Assembly: GCF_014201145.1 (NCBI RefSeq)
Contig: NZ_JACHDP010000001.1
Span: forward strand, 5,022,001 to 5,086,000
DNA: 64,000 nucleotides
Direction: 5' to 3'
Source of the DNA: Micromonospora parathelypteridis
GTDB taxonomy: Bacteria > Actinomycetota > Actinomycetes > Mycobacteriales > Micromonosporaceae
Shown: piece by piece, positions 24,759-33,673 of the stretch
Layout of the letters: the number at the start of each line of letters is the position of its first letter
Position numbering within the stretch: the stretch's first letter is position 1
Program-made: the position numbers and the translations under genes
The notes under the pieces: generated by a model
The model's input: only the letters and a program-made list of their open reading frames with translations
Told to the model about the DNA's origin: nothing
Database searches by the model: none

Positions 24759-25727
24759 ATGACCCGTACAATTCCCGACATGGCTGCTCTCTCGCGCTCC
24801 GTCGCTCTCGCCGTCACCGACCGGATGCTGCAATTCGAGCTGGCCCTGGCCTACGAGGTCTTCGGCTCAGCCCCGGACGCCGTGCGGAGCCCCTGGTACG
24901 ACGTGAGCGTGTGCGGCACGCGGCCCGTGCGGGTCGGCAGGTTCCTGCTGGAGCCGGACTGCGGGCTCGACCGGCTGGCCCGCGCCGGCACTGTGATCGT
25001 CCCCGCCCTGGCGGACGTCGACGAGGACCCGCCGACCGAACTCGTCGAGGCGGTGCGCGCGGCCCACGAGGCGGGCGCGCGGGTCGTCTCCCTGTGCACG
25101 GGCGTGTTCGTGCTCGCCGCCGCGGGTCTGCTGGACGGGCTGCGGGCGACCACGCACTGGGCCCACACCGAGCAACTGGCCGCGCGCTACCCCCGGGTGA
25201 CGGTCGACCCGGACGTGCTCTACGTCGACAACGGCAGCGTGCTCACCTCTGCGGGCAAGGCCGCGGCGATGGACCTGTGCCTGCATCTGGTCCGCCGCGA
25301 CCACGGCTCGGCGATCGCCAACGTGGTCGCCCGCCGTCTGGTCGTGCCGCCCCACCGGGCCGGTGGTCAGGCCCAGTTCGTCACCACACCGGTACCCGCC
25401 CAGGACGGCCATCCCCTGTCCGAGCTGCTCCCGTGGGTGATGCGGCGGCTGGACCAGCCGCTCACCGTGGAGGACCTGGCCCGTCAGGCGAACATGAGCT
25501 CCCGCCACCTGGCCCGGCACTTCCACTCGGTAACCGGCACCACCCCGCTGCAGTGGCTGCTGACGCAGCGGATCCGCCGTGCGCAGGAACTGCTGGAGAC
25601 CACGGACGACACCGTCGACACCATCGCCTCGACCGCGGGCATGGGCACGGCGACGACACTGCGCCGCCACTTCCACCGCACGGTCGGGGTGCCTCCGGAC
25701 GCCTACCGCCGCACGTTCCAAGCGTGA
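24759..25727 (+). CDS. GlxA/FtrA-type AraC regulator with DJ-1-like N-terminus
   Basis: The 322-residue protein has a class-I glutamine-amidotransferase/DJ-1-like domain (about 8-180) with VVSLCTGVFVLAAAGLLDG, where Cys lies at the position of the nucleophile elbow, and a C-terminal AraC double HTH (about 215-320) with VEDLARQANMSSRHLARHFH and TVDTIASTAGMGTATTLRRH. This fusion defines GlxA-family activators. ATG 24759 is used; ATG 24780 would remove seven residues. Divergent from the oxidoreductase, so regulation of that gene is likely. The ligand is unknown. Confidence 0.9.
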   Translation: MTRTIPDMAALSRSVALAVTDRMLQFELALAYEVFGSAPDAVRSPWYDVSVCGTRPVRVGRFLLEPDCGLDRLARAGTVIVPALADVDEDPPTELVEAVRAAHEAGARVVSLCTGVFVLAAAGLLDGLRATTHWAHTEQLAARYPRVTVDPDVLYVDNGSVLTSAGKAAAMDLCLHLVRRDHGSAIANVVARRLVVPPHRAGGQAQFVTTPVPAQDGHPLSELLPWVMRRLDQPLTVEDLARQANMSSRHLARHFHSVTGTTPLQWLLTQRIRRAQELLETTDDTVDTIASTAGMGTATTLRRHFHRTVGVPPDAYRRTFQA

Positions 25728-26102
25728 GGCTGCCCTTCTCGCCCTGACGGCACTCGGCCGTCAATAGCCGACGGGCCACCAGCCTTGCTGGCCGACTCGG
25801 GCTCGGCCGCACAGAGCAGCACTGGGGGCCAAGGAGTCGGCCTCGCACTGGGCACAATGGGCTCACTTACCAACGCGGATCGACGACCGGCGGTGGGCGC
25901 TATCACCGCCTTGGTGATCGCCCCGACGAACCCCGGCGGCTGGATCTTGCTTGCATCGCTCGGCGGCTTGCTTCGGGATGGCGCTTCTATCACCTCTGTG
26001 ATTTTGACTGCCCGTAGAGAATGCGTGAAAAAAGCAGCGGCCCCCTTGTCGGCGTTCACACTGCGCTACCAGACTTCTACCGTCACTGTTCAAGGAGGCG
26101 AA
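25728..26102. other. Gap of lower GC without convincing coding
   Basis: Frames are open on both strands but neither resembles a protein family; the plus frame runs into the small membrane gene. Base composition is visibly less GC-rich (for example 25985-26050) than neighbours, which is consistent with foreign or decayed DNA. The last 11 bases include the AAGGAGG ribosome-binding site of the next gene. Confidence 0.45.
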
Positions 26103-26378
26103 ATGCCACGGGCAGGTATGGGCGTTGTGGTGCTCATGGCGTTGCTGATCGGAGGCTTGTTCATGATCGGCGGGTCCCTGATGGTCATTCCGGGACGCGT
26201 CACCCGCCTGCTCAATGAGGCATTCGTCATCGTCCCTCGGGTTGATGGGCGCTTTGCCCCCGTCAAGCGGGTGATCGCGATGCTCATCGGTGCAGCGCTC
26301 GTCGGCTACGGAGCATTTTTCCTCTACGATGTCATCCTCGCAGCCGTGTTCTTCAATGACCCGGTGCGGCGAGGATGA
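26103..26378 (+). CDS. Small two-helix membrane protein
   Basis: The 91-residue protein has helix 1 VVVLMALLIGGLFMIGGSLM, then a short polar stretch VPRVDGRFAPVKR, and helix 2 IAMLIGAALVGYGAFFLYDV. A perfect AAGGAGG lies 4 nt before ATG 26103, so I prefer this start to the long upstream extension. No family recognised. Composition is AT-richer than most genes here. Confidence 0.6.
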   Translation: MPRAGMGVVVLMALLIGGLFMIGGSLMVIPGRVTRLLNEAFVIVPRVDGRFAPVKRVIAMLIGAALVGYGAFFLYDVILAAVFFNDPVRRG

Positions 26379-26457
26379 CCAGCCGGGGTAGCCAGGCTGC
26401 CCCCTATATGCCGGCCTCAATGGCGATAGCCTTACCGATGACCATAAATACGGCGGG

Positions 26458-26951
26458 TACGATCCAACGCCCGGAGCCGGTCGCCCTGGTCGGACACTCC
26501 TACGGTGGCGCGGTGATCACCGCGACGGGTACGTCGCGGCGTTCGCGCCGGATCGGGGCGAGTCGGTCAACACGCTCATCGCGGATCCGCCGCCCCAGTG
26601 CCGCCGATCCTGCCGCCTCGGGACGGATTCCTGTTCCTGGACCGGGAGAAGTTCGCCGCCTCGTTCGCCGGTGATCTCCCCGCCGAGCAGGCGGCCTTCA
26701 TGGCCGACTCGCAGGTCCCGTGGGGTCTGGAGGCGCTGAGCGGTGAGATCACCGAGCCGGCCTGGCGCACCAAGCCCAGCTGGTATCTGGTCGCCACCGA
26801 TGACCGCATGATCCCTCCGCCGGCCCAGCGGGTGATGTCCGAACGCGCCGGCTCGACAGTGGTCGAGTCTCCGGGCAGTCACGCTGTCTACGTGTCGCAG
26901 CCGGGCGCGGTCGCGGCGATCATCCACGAGGCCGCCACCGCGCTGAAGTGA
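26458..26951 (+). pseudogene. Alpha/beta-hydrolase, truncated and frameshifted
   Basis: Three pieces of one alpha/beta-hydrolase can be read. EPVALVGHSYGGAVITA carries the nucleophile elbow G-H-S-Y-G. GYVAAFAPDRGESVNTLIAD follows in another frame. Then comes VPPILPPRDGFLFLDREKFA, leading to SWYLVATDDRMIPPPAQRVM and the catalytic-His end ESPGSHAVYVSQP. The N-terminus is missing, an internal deletion lies after ITA, and a frameshift falls near 26598. The family includes haloalkane or ester hydrolases. It cannot make a full enzyme. Confidence 0.8.
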
Positions 26952-27042
26952 CCGGGTACGACGCGTGGGTCGGCCGGCGCGCAGGTGAACGCTGGTCTGG
27001 CGGGGCTTACCCACGCGTTCCCGAAATTCACATCGTGGGGCG

Positions 27043-27654
27043 TCAGCGCAGCGCGACCTCACCCGCCTGGATGGCACGCACCGTGCGCTCGACAGTCTCC
27101 TGATTTTCGCCGACCGGAGCCACGTAATCGATGACGCGACGTGCGGCGTCCTCCCCGAGCACTCGACTGATCACCCACGCGGCGAGGTACTGGGAGGCCA
27201 GGCAACCGCCAGCGGTGGCGATGTTTCCCTCGGCGTGGAACGGTGCGTCCAGCACGGTGACGTCGCAGGCTTCGACAAAGGGCCGGCTCGTCATGTCGGT
27301 GCAGGCCGGTATGCCGGCCAGCAATCCGAGCCGGGCGAGCACCAGCGCGCCGGAGCACTGCGCGCCGATCAGCTGTCGCGCAGGGTCGAGCACCAGCTTG
27401 GAGAGCAACCGGTCGTCGGAGACCACGTCTCGCGCCTTCACTCCGCTGCCGATCAGCACGACGTCAGCTTCGGTCACGAACTCCATCGGGCGCTGCCCGG
27501 TTACCTCGACGCCGTTCATCGACGTGACCATCGGTGTCGGCGTCGTTATGAAAGCCTCCAAACCGTCCTTGCGGCACCGGCTGATGAGCGCCGAAGCGAT
27601 GAAGCTGTCGAGTTCGTTGAACCCGTCGAAGGTCACCACGGCTACCTGCATCAC
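27043..27654 (-). CDS. DJ-1/PfpI-family protein
   Basis: The 203-residue protein has the fold signature: VAVVTFDGFNELDSFIA at the start, a central LIGAQCSGALVLARLGLL with the nucleophilic Cys in the elbow, and CLASQYLAAWVISRVLGE afterwards. Family members act as glyoxalases, isonitrile hydratases or stress proteins. A twin Met start (27654/27651) cannot be resolved. It is divergent from the GH15 gene with a roughly 160-bp gap. Confidence 0.85.
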   Translation of the reverse strand: MMQVAVVTFDGFNELDSFIASALISRCRKDGLEAFITTPTPMVTSMNGVEVTGQRPMEFVTEADVVLIGSGVKARDVVSDDRLLSKLVLDPARQLIGAQCSGALVLARLGLLAGIPACTDMTSRPFVEACDVTVLDAPFHAEGNIATAGGCLASQYLAAWVISRVLGEDAARRVIDYVAPVGENQETVERTVRAIQAGEVALR

Positions 27655-27815
27655 ACAACTCCCTCACTTGCGGCATCAGATCTGCAATGTCCCTGGCGGG
27701 CAGTTGCAGGTCGAGAGCCAATCAGCGTCTGGCGGCATGCCAGACGCGCCCTGTTATAGGCGCTGCGTCCGGTAGAAAGGAGTGTGGCCATAATGGAATA
27801 TTTCGGGAGGCGTGG

Positions 27816-29648
27816 GTGGATTCGTACCCTGCGATGGAAGCCCACGGCTTGATCGGTGATCTGCAGACTGCGGCGCTGGTGGCGAAGGACGGGACGCTGG
27901 ACTGGTTCTGTGCCCCTCGATTCGACTCACCGAGCGTGTTCGGCGGCCTGCTCGATCGGCGCAAGGGTGGGCACTTCCAGGTGGCGCCGGAGGGCGTTGA
28001 CTACGTCAGTAAGCAGTTGTACCTGCCCGGCACGCCGATCCTGATTACCCGCTTCCTCAGCGCGGACGGCGTGGGTGAACTCGTGGATTTCATGCCCGTC
28101 GCCGGGGAAGAGCCTACGGATCGCCACCGCCTCATACGGATGCTGCGAGTTGTCCGAGGTGTCATGCGGTTCCGCGTCGACTGCCAACCCCGCTTCAACT
28201 ACGGGCGGGATCCGCACGAACTCGACGCCTACCCCGCAGGCCACATCTTCCGCAGCCCTGGTATCTCGCTCGCTCTGAGCCTCATTCGATACCCCGAAAC
28301 TCTGCCCGCCGAGCAGGCGGTCCAGCGTAGGGGGGATGGCATCTGGACCGTCGCCACGCTCCGCGAGGGTGAGGCCGGAGGCACCGTGCTGGAAACAGGA
28401 GTGTCGCCTGACCCGCCACGCTTCTACACGCCGGGCGAGGTGCAGGGGCTGCTAGAGCAGACCCGCGATTATTGGCGGCGATGGCTCGGTCGTTCCTGTT
28501 ACAGCGGCCGTTGGCGGGAGATGGTCGAGCGGTCGGCGATGACGCTCAAGCTCATGACGTACGCGCCGACCGGCGCGCTCATCGCCGCCCCCACCGCCGG
28601 GCTCCCCGAGCAGATCGGCGGCCAGCGCAATTGGGACTACCGCTACACCTGGATCCGTGACGCGTCCATCTCCGTGCACACCCTCCTCAGGCTGGGGTTC
28701 ACCGACGAAGCGTGGCGGTACATCCACTGGGTCGACGCCCGGGTCCGCGATGCCAGGGACCGGCACACGCCGCTGCAGATCATGTACCGCGTCGACGGGT
28801 CACCCGATGTCTCCGAGGAGGTACTCGACCACTTCGAGGGTTACCGCGGATCAGCGCCCGTGCGGATCGGCAATGGTGCCGCGAACCAGCTGCAACTCGA
28901 CATCTACGGGGAAATACTCAACGGCCTCCACGAGGCCGACTGCCATGGTCTGCGAAGCTCTCACGAGTTGTGGCTGAACACCGTGCGACTTGTGGACTGG
29001 GTCTGCGAGCACTGGGACCAGCCCGAAGACGGGATCTGGGAAACCCGCGGCGGCCGCCAGGACTTCACCTACGGGCGGATGATGTCCTGGGTCGCCCTCG
29101 ACCGAGCTGTCCGCCTCGCGAACCGGCGCGGACGACCGGCCGACACCGCTCGGTGGGTCCGTACCCGCAACCAGATCTACGAGCAGATCATGGCCCGCGG
29201 CTTCCATCACGAACGCGGTGCCTTCACGCAGCACTACGCAACCGACGTCCTCGACGCTTCGCTGCTAGCGATGCCCACCGTCGGCCTAATCTCACCAATG
29301 GATCCGATGTGGCATTCCACGCTGCGGGCAATGGACGCCGAACTCGTGTCCGACAGCCTGGTCTACCGGTACGACCCGGCCGCCTCGCCTGACGGCCTTC
29401 CAGGCCAGGAGAGCACCTTCACCATGTGCAGCTTCTGGTACGTCCGCGCTCTCGCCGAGTCCGGGCGGCTCGAAGACGCCACGCTGACCTTCGAGAAGAT
29501 GCTGACCTACAGCAGTCCACTTGGCCTCTACTCTGAGGAAATCGCCCCCACCGGTGAGCAGACTGGCAACTTCCCGCAGGCCTTCAGCCACCTTTCCTTG
29601 ATCGGCACGGCTGTGAGCCTCGACCGACTGCTCGACGCCCGCCCCTGA
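27816..29648 (+). CDS. Glycoside hydrolase family 15 protein (glucoamylase/trehalase type)
   Basis: The 610-residue protein begins MDSYPAMEAHGLIGDLQTAA with a beta-sandwich N-terminal domain, then an (alpha/alpha)6 barrel. Visible hallmarks are TLDWFCAPRFDSPSVFG, QRNWDYRYTWIRDAS with the substrate-binding WxRD, IWETRGG and the later SFWYVRALAESG. In mycobacteria this clade includes trehalase; glucoamylase activity is the alternative. GTG 27816 is used since GGGAGG lies 5 nt upstream. No signal peptide, so intracellular trehalose or glucan turnover is likely (inference). Convergent with an SDR. Confidence 0.9.
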   Translation: MDSYPAMEAHGLIGDLQTAALVAKDGTLDWFCAPRFDSPSVFGGLLDRRKGGHFQVAPEGVDYVSKQLYLPGTPILITRFLSADGVGELVDFMPVAGEEPTDRHRLIRMLRVVRGVMRFRVDCQPRFNYGRDPHELDAYPAGHIFRSPGISLALSLIRYPETLPAEQAVQRRGDGIWTVATLREGEAGGTVLETGVSPDPPRFYTPGEVQGLLEQTRDYWRRWLGRSCYSGRWREMVERSAMTLKLMTYAPTGALIAAPTAGLPEQIGGQRNWDYRYTWIRDASISVHTLLRLGFTDEAWRYIHWVDARVRDARDRHTPLQIMYRVDGSPDVSEEVLDHFEGYRGSAPVRIGNGAANQLQLDIYGEILNGLHEADCHGLRSSHELWLNTVRLVDWVCEHWDQPEDGIWETRGGRQDFTYGRMMSWVALDRAVRLANRRGRPADTARWVRTRNQIYEQIMARGFHHERGAFTQHYATDVLDASLLAMPTVGLISPMDPMWHSTLRAMDAELVSDSLVYRYDPAASPDGLPGQESTFTMCSFWYVRALAESGRLEDATLTFEKMLTYSSPLGLYSEEIAPTGEQTGNFPQAFSHLSLIGTAVSLDRLLDARP

Positions 29649-29821
29649 GGCGTCGTGGAAGCGCTTGGTGAGGTCGGTGGGCAGGCCTGACCCGCTCGGC
29701 CACCGACGCCGGCGGGCTGCCAGCGGCGTATGAATGCCGCGTCGATGGCAGCAGGCGGCAGACCGGCGCCTTCCGCTGTACACCGCCGCTCGCGCGACGC
29801 TGGCGCACGTGCGGGACCACA

Positions 29822-29858
29822 GTGCCGGCCGTACGGTCGGGGACCGGCCGGCCGGCAC
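29822..29858. terminator. Hairpin between convergent GH15 and SDR genes
   Basis: GTGCCGGCCG at 29822-29831 pairs with 29849-29858, 17-nt loop. It lies in the 295-bp gap (29649-29943) that otherwise has no supported gene. Confidence 0.6.
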
Positions 29859-29943
29859 TAGCGGGGCGAAGTGGCGTTCCGTACGTGGCCCTCGTCGGGC
29901 GGTAAAGGAGCCCGACCTCGACGAACTTCTCGGCCCGGTTGGG

Positions 29944-30741
29944 TCAGTTCCGGTAGCGGTCGGCCGGAACCGACCGAGACAGGTTCGGGATCAGGGCCTG
30001 GCGGGCGGCGTCGAAGGTGTCCCAGTCGGTGATGTCCGGCAGGGACAGCAGGGTCATGGGCTCGCCCGCGTCCAAGCCAGCGAGGGCGGCGTCGACCGCG
30101 TCGTCGGCGGACATGACCCACTCCTCCGGAAGCGCAGTGACCTCGATACCGGAACCGTCCCAGAATTCCGTACGGACCGCGCCGGGGAGGACCGCCTGTA
30201 CACGGATCTCGGACTCGGCGAGCTCCTGCTGCAGCGCCTGGGTGAACGCGACCACGTAGCTCTTCGTTCCGCTGTAGACAGCGCTCACCGGCAGCACGTT
30301 GAGCGCCAGTGCGGACGACAGGTTGATGATCGTGCCAGTGCCGCGCCGGGTGAAGCCCGCGAGCACCGCAGTGGTCAGGCGGGTCAGCGAGGTCACGTTC
30401 AGCGTGATCAGGTCTTCCAACTGGGACGGAACGGCCTGGGCGAGTGGACCGAAGACGGTGCCGCCGGCGTTGTTCACCAGCAGCGAGATCGACTCGTCGG
30501 TGCGTAGGCGGGTTTCCACCGTCGCGAGTTGGGTGGGGTCGGCGAGGTCGGCGGCCAGTACCTCGACCGTGCGTCCGGTGTTCTCGGTGATCTTCGCCGC
30601 GACGGTGTCGAGCCGGCTCTTGTTGCGGGCGACCAGCAGCAGGTCGTAACCGCGGCGGGCGAGCCGGTCGGCGTACACGGCCCCCAGGCCGGCGGAGGCC
30701 CCGGTGACCACGGCGATGCCTTGCGCGTTCGTGTGAGACAT
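29944..30741 (-). CDS. SDR-family oxidoreductase
   Basis: The 265-residue protein has cofactor motif VVTGASAGLGAVYADRLARR, NNAGGTVFGPL, and catalytic SALALNVLPVSAVYSGTKSY with Tyr and Lys in place. The C-terminal extension LPEEWVMSADDAVDAAL resembles DltE/YqjQ-like ketoreductases. Its promoter contains a TAGAT-N10-ATCTA palindrome that recurs upstream of the neighbouring TetR gene, so it is very likely a TetR target. Confidence 0.9.
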   Translation of the reverse strand: MSHTNAQGIAVVTGASAGLGAVYADRLARRGYDLLLVARNKSRLDTVAAKITENTGRTVEVLAADLADPTQLATVETRLRTDESISLLVNNAGGTVFGPLAQAVPSQLEDLITLNVTSLTRLTTAVLAGFTRRGTGTIINLSSALALNVLPVSAVYSGTKSYVVAFTQALQQELAESEIRVQAVLPGAVRTEFWDGSGIEVTALPEEWVMSADDAVDAALAGLDAGEPMTLLSLPDITDWDTFDAARQALIPNLSRSVPADRYRN

Positions 30742-30798
30742 GGATGCGTTTCCTTTGGGGATGGGAGGCGGCTGCCCAATGGCACCGCGCTACACATT

Positions 30799-30818
30799 TA
30801 GATTATCCCCATCATCTA
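30799..30818. promoter_or_regulatory. TetR operator upstream of the SDR (TAGAT-N10-ATCTA)
   Basis: TAGAT at 30799-30803 and ATCTA at 30814-30818 separated by TATCCCCATC; the symmetry extends outwards to TTTAGAT/ATCTAAA. It lies 58 bp upstream of the SDR start. Confidence 0.7.
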
Positions 30819-30925
30819 AACGATGCAAGCGGGGTTGTCGAAGTGATCGAAACGGGACGGGCGTACACGAAACGCCGCCCGCCGGGTACTTCAGCGGGCG
30901 GCGGATGGTCAGCGCGAGGGCTTGT

Positions 30926-31531
30926 TCAGTCCTCCCCGCGGCGGCGGGGTGCCTCAGCCTCATGGGGCGTGGCCGTGTCGGGTAGCGCCTCGTGGGCCGC
31001 GGTCAGGATCCGCTCGGACAGGTCGGATCCGGCGGTGGCGCGGGCGAGCGTCAGTGCGCCGACGAGCATCGAGAGGGTGGCAAGGTCCTCGTTGTCGTCA
31101 GTGGAAAGCCATCGGGCGAACAGGCCTACGCCGTCGGCATAAGCCGCTCGGGCGGAGCCCCCGATATCCTCGCTCGCGATGTCCGAAGACAGGCCGGTGG
31201 TGGGGCAGCCCTGCCCGAGGTCGTCCCGATGTTCCGTCGACAGGTAGTAGTCGATCAGATCCTTGCGGGCCGCGTCGTGGTCGCCCGGACGCTTGGCGTC
31301 AAATTCCGTCAGCAGCGCTGCGAGATCGGCGAACGCCTGCACGGTGGCTTCGGTGAGCAGCGCCTCCTTGGAGGTGAACTGCTTGTAGAAGCCGCCGTGC
31401 GTGAGGCCGGCCTCGGCCATGAGGTCGGCGACGCTGACTGCCTGGACGCCTCGTTCACGGAACAGCCGTGCCGCGGCGGCGACCACCTGCCTGCGGTTCT
31501 CCTGCGCCTGTGCCTGCGATACCCGCCCCAT
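30926..31531 (-). CDS. TetR/AcrR-family regulator
   Basis: The 201-residue protein begins MGRVSQAQAQENRRQVVAAA and carries the TetR HTH in ERGVQAVSVADLMAEAGLTH with GGFYKQF. The ligand domain contains GCPTTGLSSDIASED, a feature of the YcdC/AcrR-like subgroup. ATG 31531 is preceded by AGGAGGTGCAGC; a start at 31567 would cross its own operator. It and the downstream SDR share TAGAT-N10-ATCTA sites, so autoregulation and SDR control are likely. Confidence 0.9.
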   Translation of the reverse strand: MGRVSQAQAQENRRQVVAAAARLFRERGVQAVSVADLMAEAGLTHGGFYKQFTSKEALLTEATVQAFADLAALLTEFDAKRPGDHDAARKDLIDYYLSTEHRDDLGQGCPTTGLSSDIASEDIGGSARAAYADGVGLFARWLSTDDNEDLATLSMLVGALTLARATAGSDLSERILTAAHEALPDTATPHEAEAPRRRGED

Positions 31532-31552
31532 GCTGCACCTCCTCTGGCAGTA

Positions 31553-31572
31553 TAGATGATGCCCCACATCTA
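31553..31572. promoter_or_regulatory. TetR operator in front of its own gene (TAGAT-N10-ATCTA)
   Basis: TAGAT (31553-31557), GATGCCCCAC, ATCTA (31568-31572). Same half-sites, spacing and a CCCC core as the site in front of the SDR. Confidence 0.7.
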
Positions 31573-31598
31573 TTGCGCCCAGTGGGCGGCCGAGGTAC

Positions 31599-31616
31599 TG
31601 TACCGTTCGTTCCCAA
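31599..31616. promoter_or_regulatory. 18-bp regulatory box upstream of the second TetR gene
   Basis: TGTACCGTTCGTTCCCAA; 16 of 18 bases recur at 32245-32262. It lies 34 bp before the TetR start at 31650. Near-symmetry in ACCGnTCGTT resembles TetR operators. Confidence 0.6.
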
Positions 31617-31649
31617 TAGGCGACGCGATTTCACGAGGGGAGGCTGGCC

Positions 31650-32225
31650 GTGGCTCGACAGAAGGAGTTCGACCCGGAGGTCGTCCTCGATCGTGCGATG
31701 ACCCTGTTCTGGGAGCAGGGCTACGAGAAGACCTCGATGCAGGAGCTTGTCGCCCAGATGGGCATTCACAAGCGCAGCATGTACGACACGTTCGGCGACA
31801 AGCGGGCCTTGTACCTGAAGGCGCTGGACCGCTACGCGGACACGGTGGAGCGTGGCAACCTCGAGGCCGCCGAGCGGGAGGTCAACGCCCGGGCCGCCCT
31901 GCGAGGGCTGTTCGAGTCGGCTTTGGCCGATGTCGGGCAGCGGCCAGCCGGCTGCCTGTCGGTCAACTGCGCCACGGAGCTCGCCCTGCGCGATCCCGAC
32001 GCGGCGGCACGGGTGGGAAAGAGTTTCGAGCGCGAGCAGCAACTCGTGTTCGACCTCGTCCGGCGCGGCCAGGAGGCGGGCGAGATCACCGAAAGTCATG
32101 ATCCGCGCGGTCTGGCGTTATCGCTGTTCAATGCCTGGGTTGGTCTACGGGTCAGGGTCCGCACCGGCGTGCCGCGCGCACAACTGCAGCAAATGGTCGA
32201 GGACATGCTGGCCATGCTCGACTAA
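31650..32225 (+). CDS. TetR/AcrR-family regulator of the adjacent MFS operon
   Basis: The 191-residue protein begins MARQKEFDPEVVLDRAMTLF with HTH EKTSMQELVAQMGIHKRSMY and DTFGDKRALY. The second domain has PAGCLSVNCATELALRDPDA, typical of NemR/AcrR-like sensors of electrophiles, with two Cys that might be reactive (inference). GTG 31650 has GGGGAGG upstream. A run of nine T bases follows the stop. The same 18-bp box precedes this gene and the MFS gene. Confidence 0.9.
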   Translation: MARQKEFDPEVVLDRAMTLFWEQGYEKTSMQELVAQMGIHKRSMYDTFGDKRALYLKALDRYADTVERGNLEAAEREVNARAALRGLFESALADVGQRPAGCLSVNCATELALRDPDAAARVGKSFEREQQLVFDLVRRGQEAGEITESHDPRGLALSLFNAWVGLRVRVRTGVPRAQLQQMVEDMLAMLD

Positions 32226-32244
32226 TTTTTTTTTGTCCTCATTC

Positions 32245-32262
32245 TGCACCGATCGTTCCCAA
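32245..32262. promoter_or_regulatory. 18-bp regulatory box upstream of the MFS gene
   Basis: TGCACCGATCGTTCCCAA, differing at two positions from 31599-31616. The core ACCGATCGTT is nearly self-complementary. Confidence 0.6.
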
Positions 32263-32329
32263 GTTATGAGTGCGGTCCGTCATGAACGACCGATGGCGCC
32301 TGACTTGCTGATCAAAGGAGGAGTCCGTC

Positions 32330-33586
32330 TTGACACTGGCCGACCCATACGTTGCACCAACCCCGACCAGAGGGTCCTGGGCCGCCGTGGTGGGCATCGC
32401 CCTCGGTGCGTTCGCGCTCGTCGTCACCGAGTTCCTACCGGTCGGGCTGCTTCCCGACATGACCCGGGAGTTCGGTGTCTCCGAAGGAACCGCTGGGCTT
32501 GCGATCACTGCCACAGCCCTGTTGGGCGCCATCGCCGCACCACTCACCACCATCGTGATCGGCCGGCTCGACCGTCGGGCGGTCCTGCTCGGCTTGACGG
32601 GCCTCCTCGCCGTTGCCGGCGCGATTTCGGCGATCGCGCCACAGTTTGCAGTGCTCATCGTCGGCCGGGTTCTGCTCGGCGTGGCGGTGGGAGGTTTCTG
32701 GGCGGTCTCCCTCACCGCGGCGGCAAAGCTGGTGCCGCACGATCGGGTGCACACCGCATCGTCGCTGGTCCTCGGCGGCATCTCCGTCGGCGCCGTGGTC
32801 AGCGTCCCAGCTGCCTCCTTCATCAGCGCCCACTACGACTGGCGGATTGCCTACGGGGCGGCCACCGCACTCGCGGTCGTCGTGTTCCTCATCCAGCTCG
32901 TGTTGCTTCCGAGGATTCCCATTGACCGGGCGGTGGCGGCGGACCACTTCCGTCAGCTGCTGGCGATGCCCAAGGTTCGGGCGATCCTGCTCACCGTGGT
33001 GCTCATCGTCGGCGGCCACTACGCGGGCTACACCTTCATCACCCCGTACCTGGAACAGCTCACCGGACTTCGGACGAACTCACTGAGCATTCTCCTACTT
33101 GCCTACGGCGTGGTCACCGTCGTCGGCACGTTCATCGGTGGAGCAATGGCCGCACGCCACCGGCAGCGCGCCGTCCTGGTAACCACGGGCGTGTTCGTCG
33201 TCTCGATGACCACTGTGGCGGCCTTCGCGCACAACGCCACAGTCACCACGCCCGCCGTACTGGCGTGGGCTCTCGCAATCGGTATGGCGCCGGTCTGCAC
33301 CCAGTTGTGGCTGTACGCGAACACGACCCGGTTCGTCGAAGCGGCACAGGCGATGAACACCGGCGTCTTTCAGCTGTCGATCGCCCTCGGTTCACTCCTC
33401 GGTGCGGTGACGGTCGACCTCGTCGGCCTCCACAGTGCCATGTGGTTCGGCGCGGCCGCGCTGGCACTAGCCGTCCTCGTCGTCCTCGCCGTCGGGCGGG
33501 TGTCCCCGGACGACGAGTCCGATCGCCAGCACGGCACCGAAGCGCGCAGTCCCGCGGCGACCGGGGAGCCGGCGAATTCGCCGTAA
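32330..33586 (+). CDS. MFS drug-efflux transporter (DHA1 type)
   Basis: The 418-residue protein has 12 predicted membrane helices, the first GIALGAFALVVTEFLPVGLL, with motif A-like LDRRAVLLG between helices 2 and 3 and VLLGVAVGGFWAVSLTAAAK at helices 4-5. This matches the AraJ/SotB-like exporter group. The start is TTG 32330, with GGAGGAG 6 nt ahead. It is the likely efflux target of the upstream TetR. An oxidoreductase follows 87 bp later on the same strand. Confidence 0.9.
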   Translation: MTLADPYVAPTPTRGSWAAVVGIALGAFALVVTEFLPVGLLPDMTREFGVSEGTAGLAITATALLGAIAAPLTTIVIGRLDRRAVLLGLTGLLAVAGAISAIAPQFAVLIVGRVLLGVAVGGFWAVSLTAAAKLVPHDRVHTASSLVLGGISVGAVVSVPAASFISAHYDWRIAYGAATALAVVVFLIQLVLLPRIPIDRAVAADHFRQLLAMPKVRAILLTVVLIVGGHYAGYTFITPYLEQLTGLRTNSLSILLLAYGVVTVVGTFIGGAMAARHRQRAVLVTTGVFVVSMTTVAAFAHNATVTTPAVLAWALAIGMAPVCTQLWLYANTTRFVEAAQAMNTGVFQLSIALGSLLGAVTVDLVGLHSAMWFGAAALALAVLVVLAVGRVSPDDESDRQHGTEARSPAATGEPANSP

Positions 33587-33673
33587 CCATCTCTGCGGCA
33601 CCCAACTGTCAAGCAAGCGGCCGCCCCTCTCCAGAGGGCAGCAGCACAACCACAGACCAGAGCGAGGAAACAC

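Noticed and set aside
25785..26102. N-terminal extension of the small membrane protein
   Set aside because: It has no SD and no domain. A perfect AAGGAGG marks ATG 26103.
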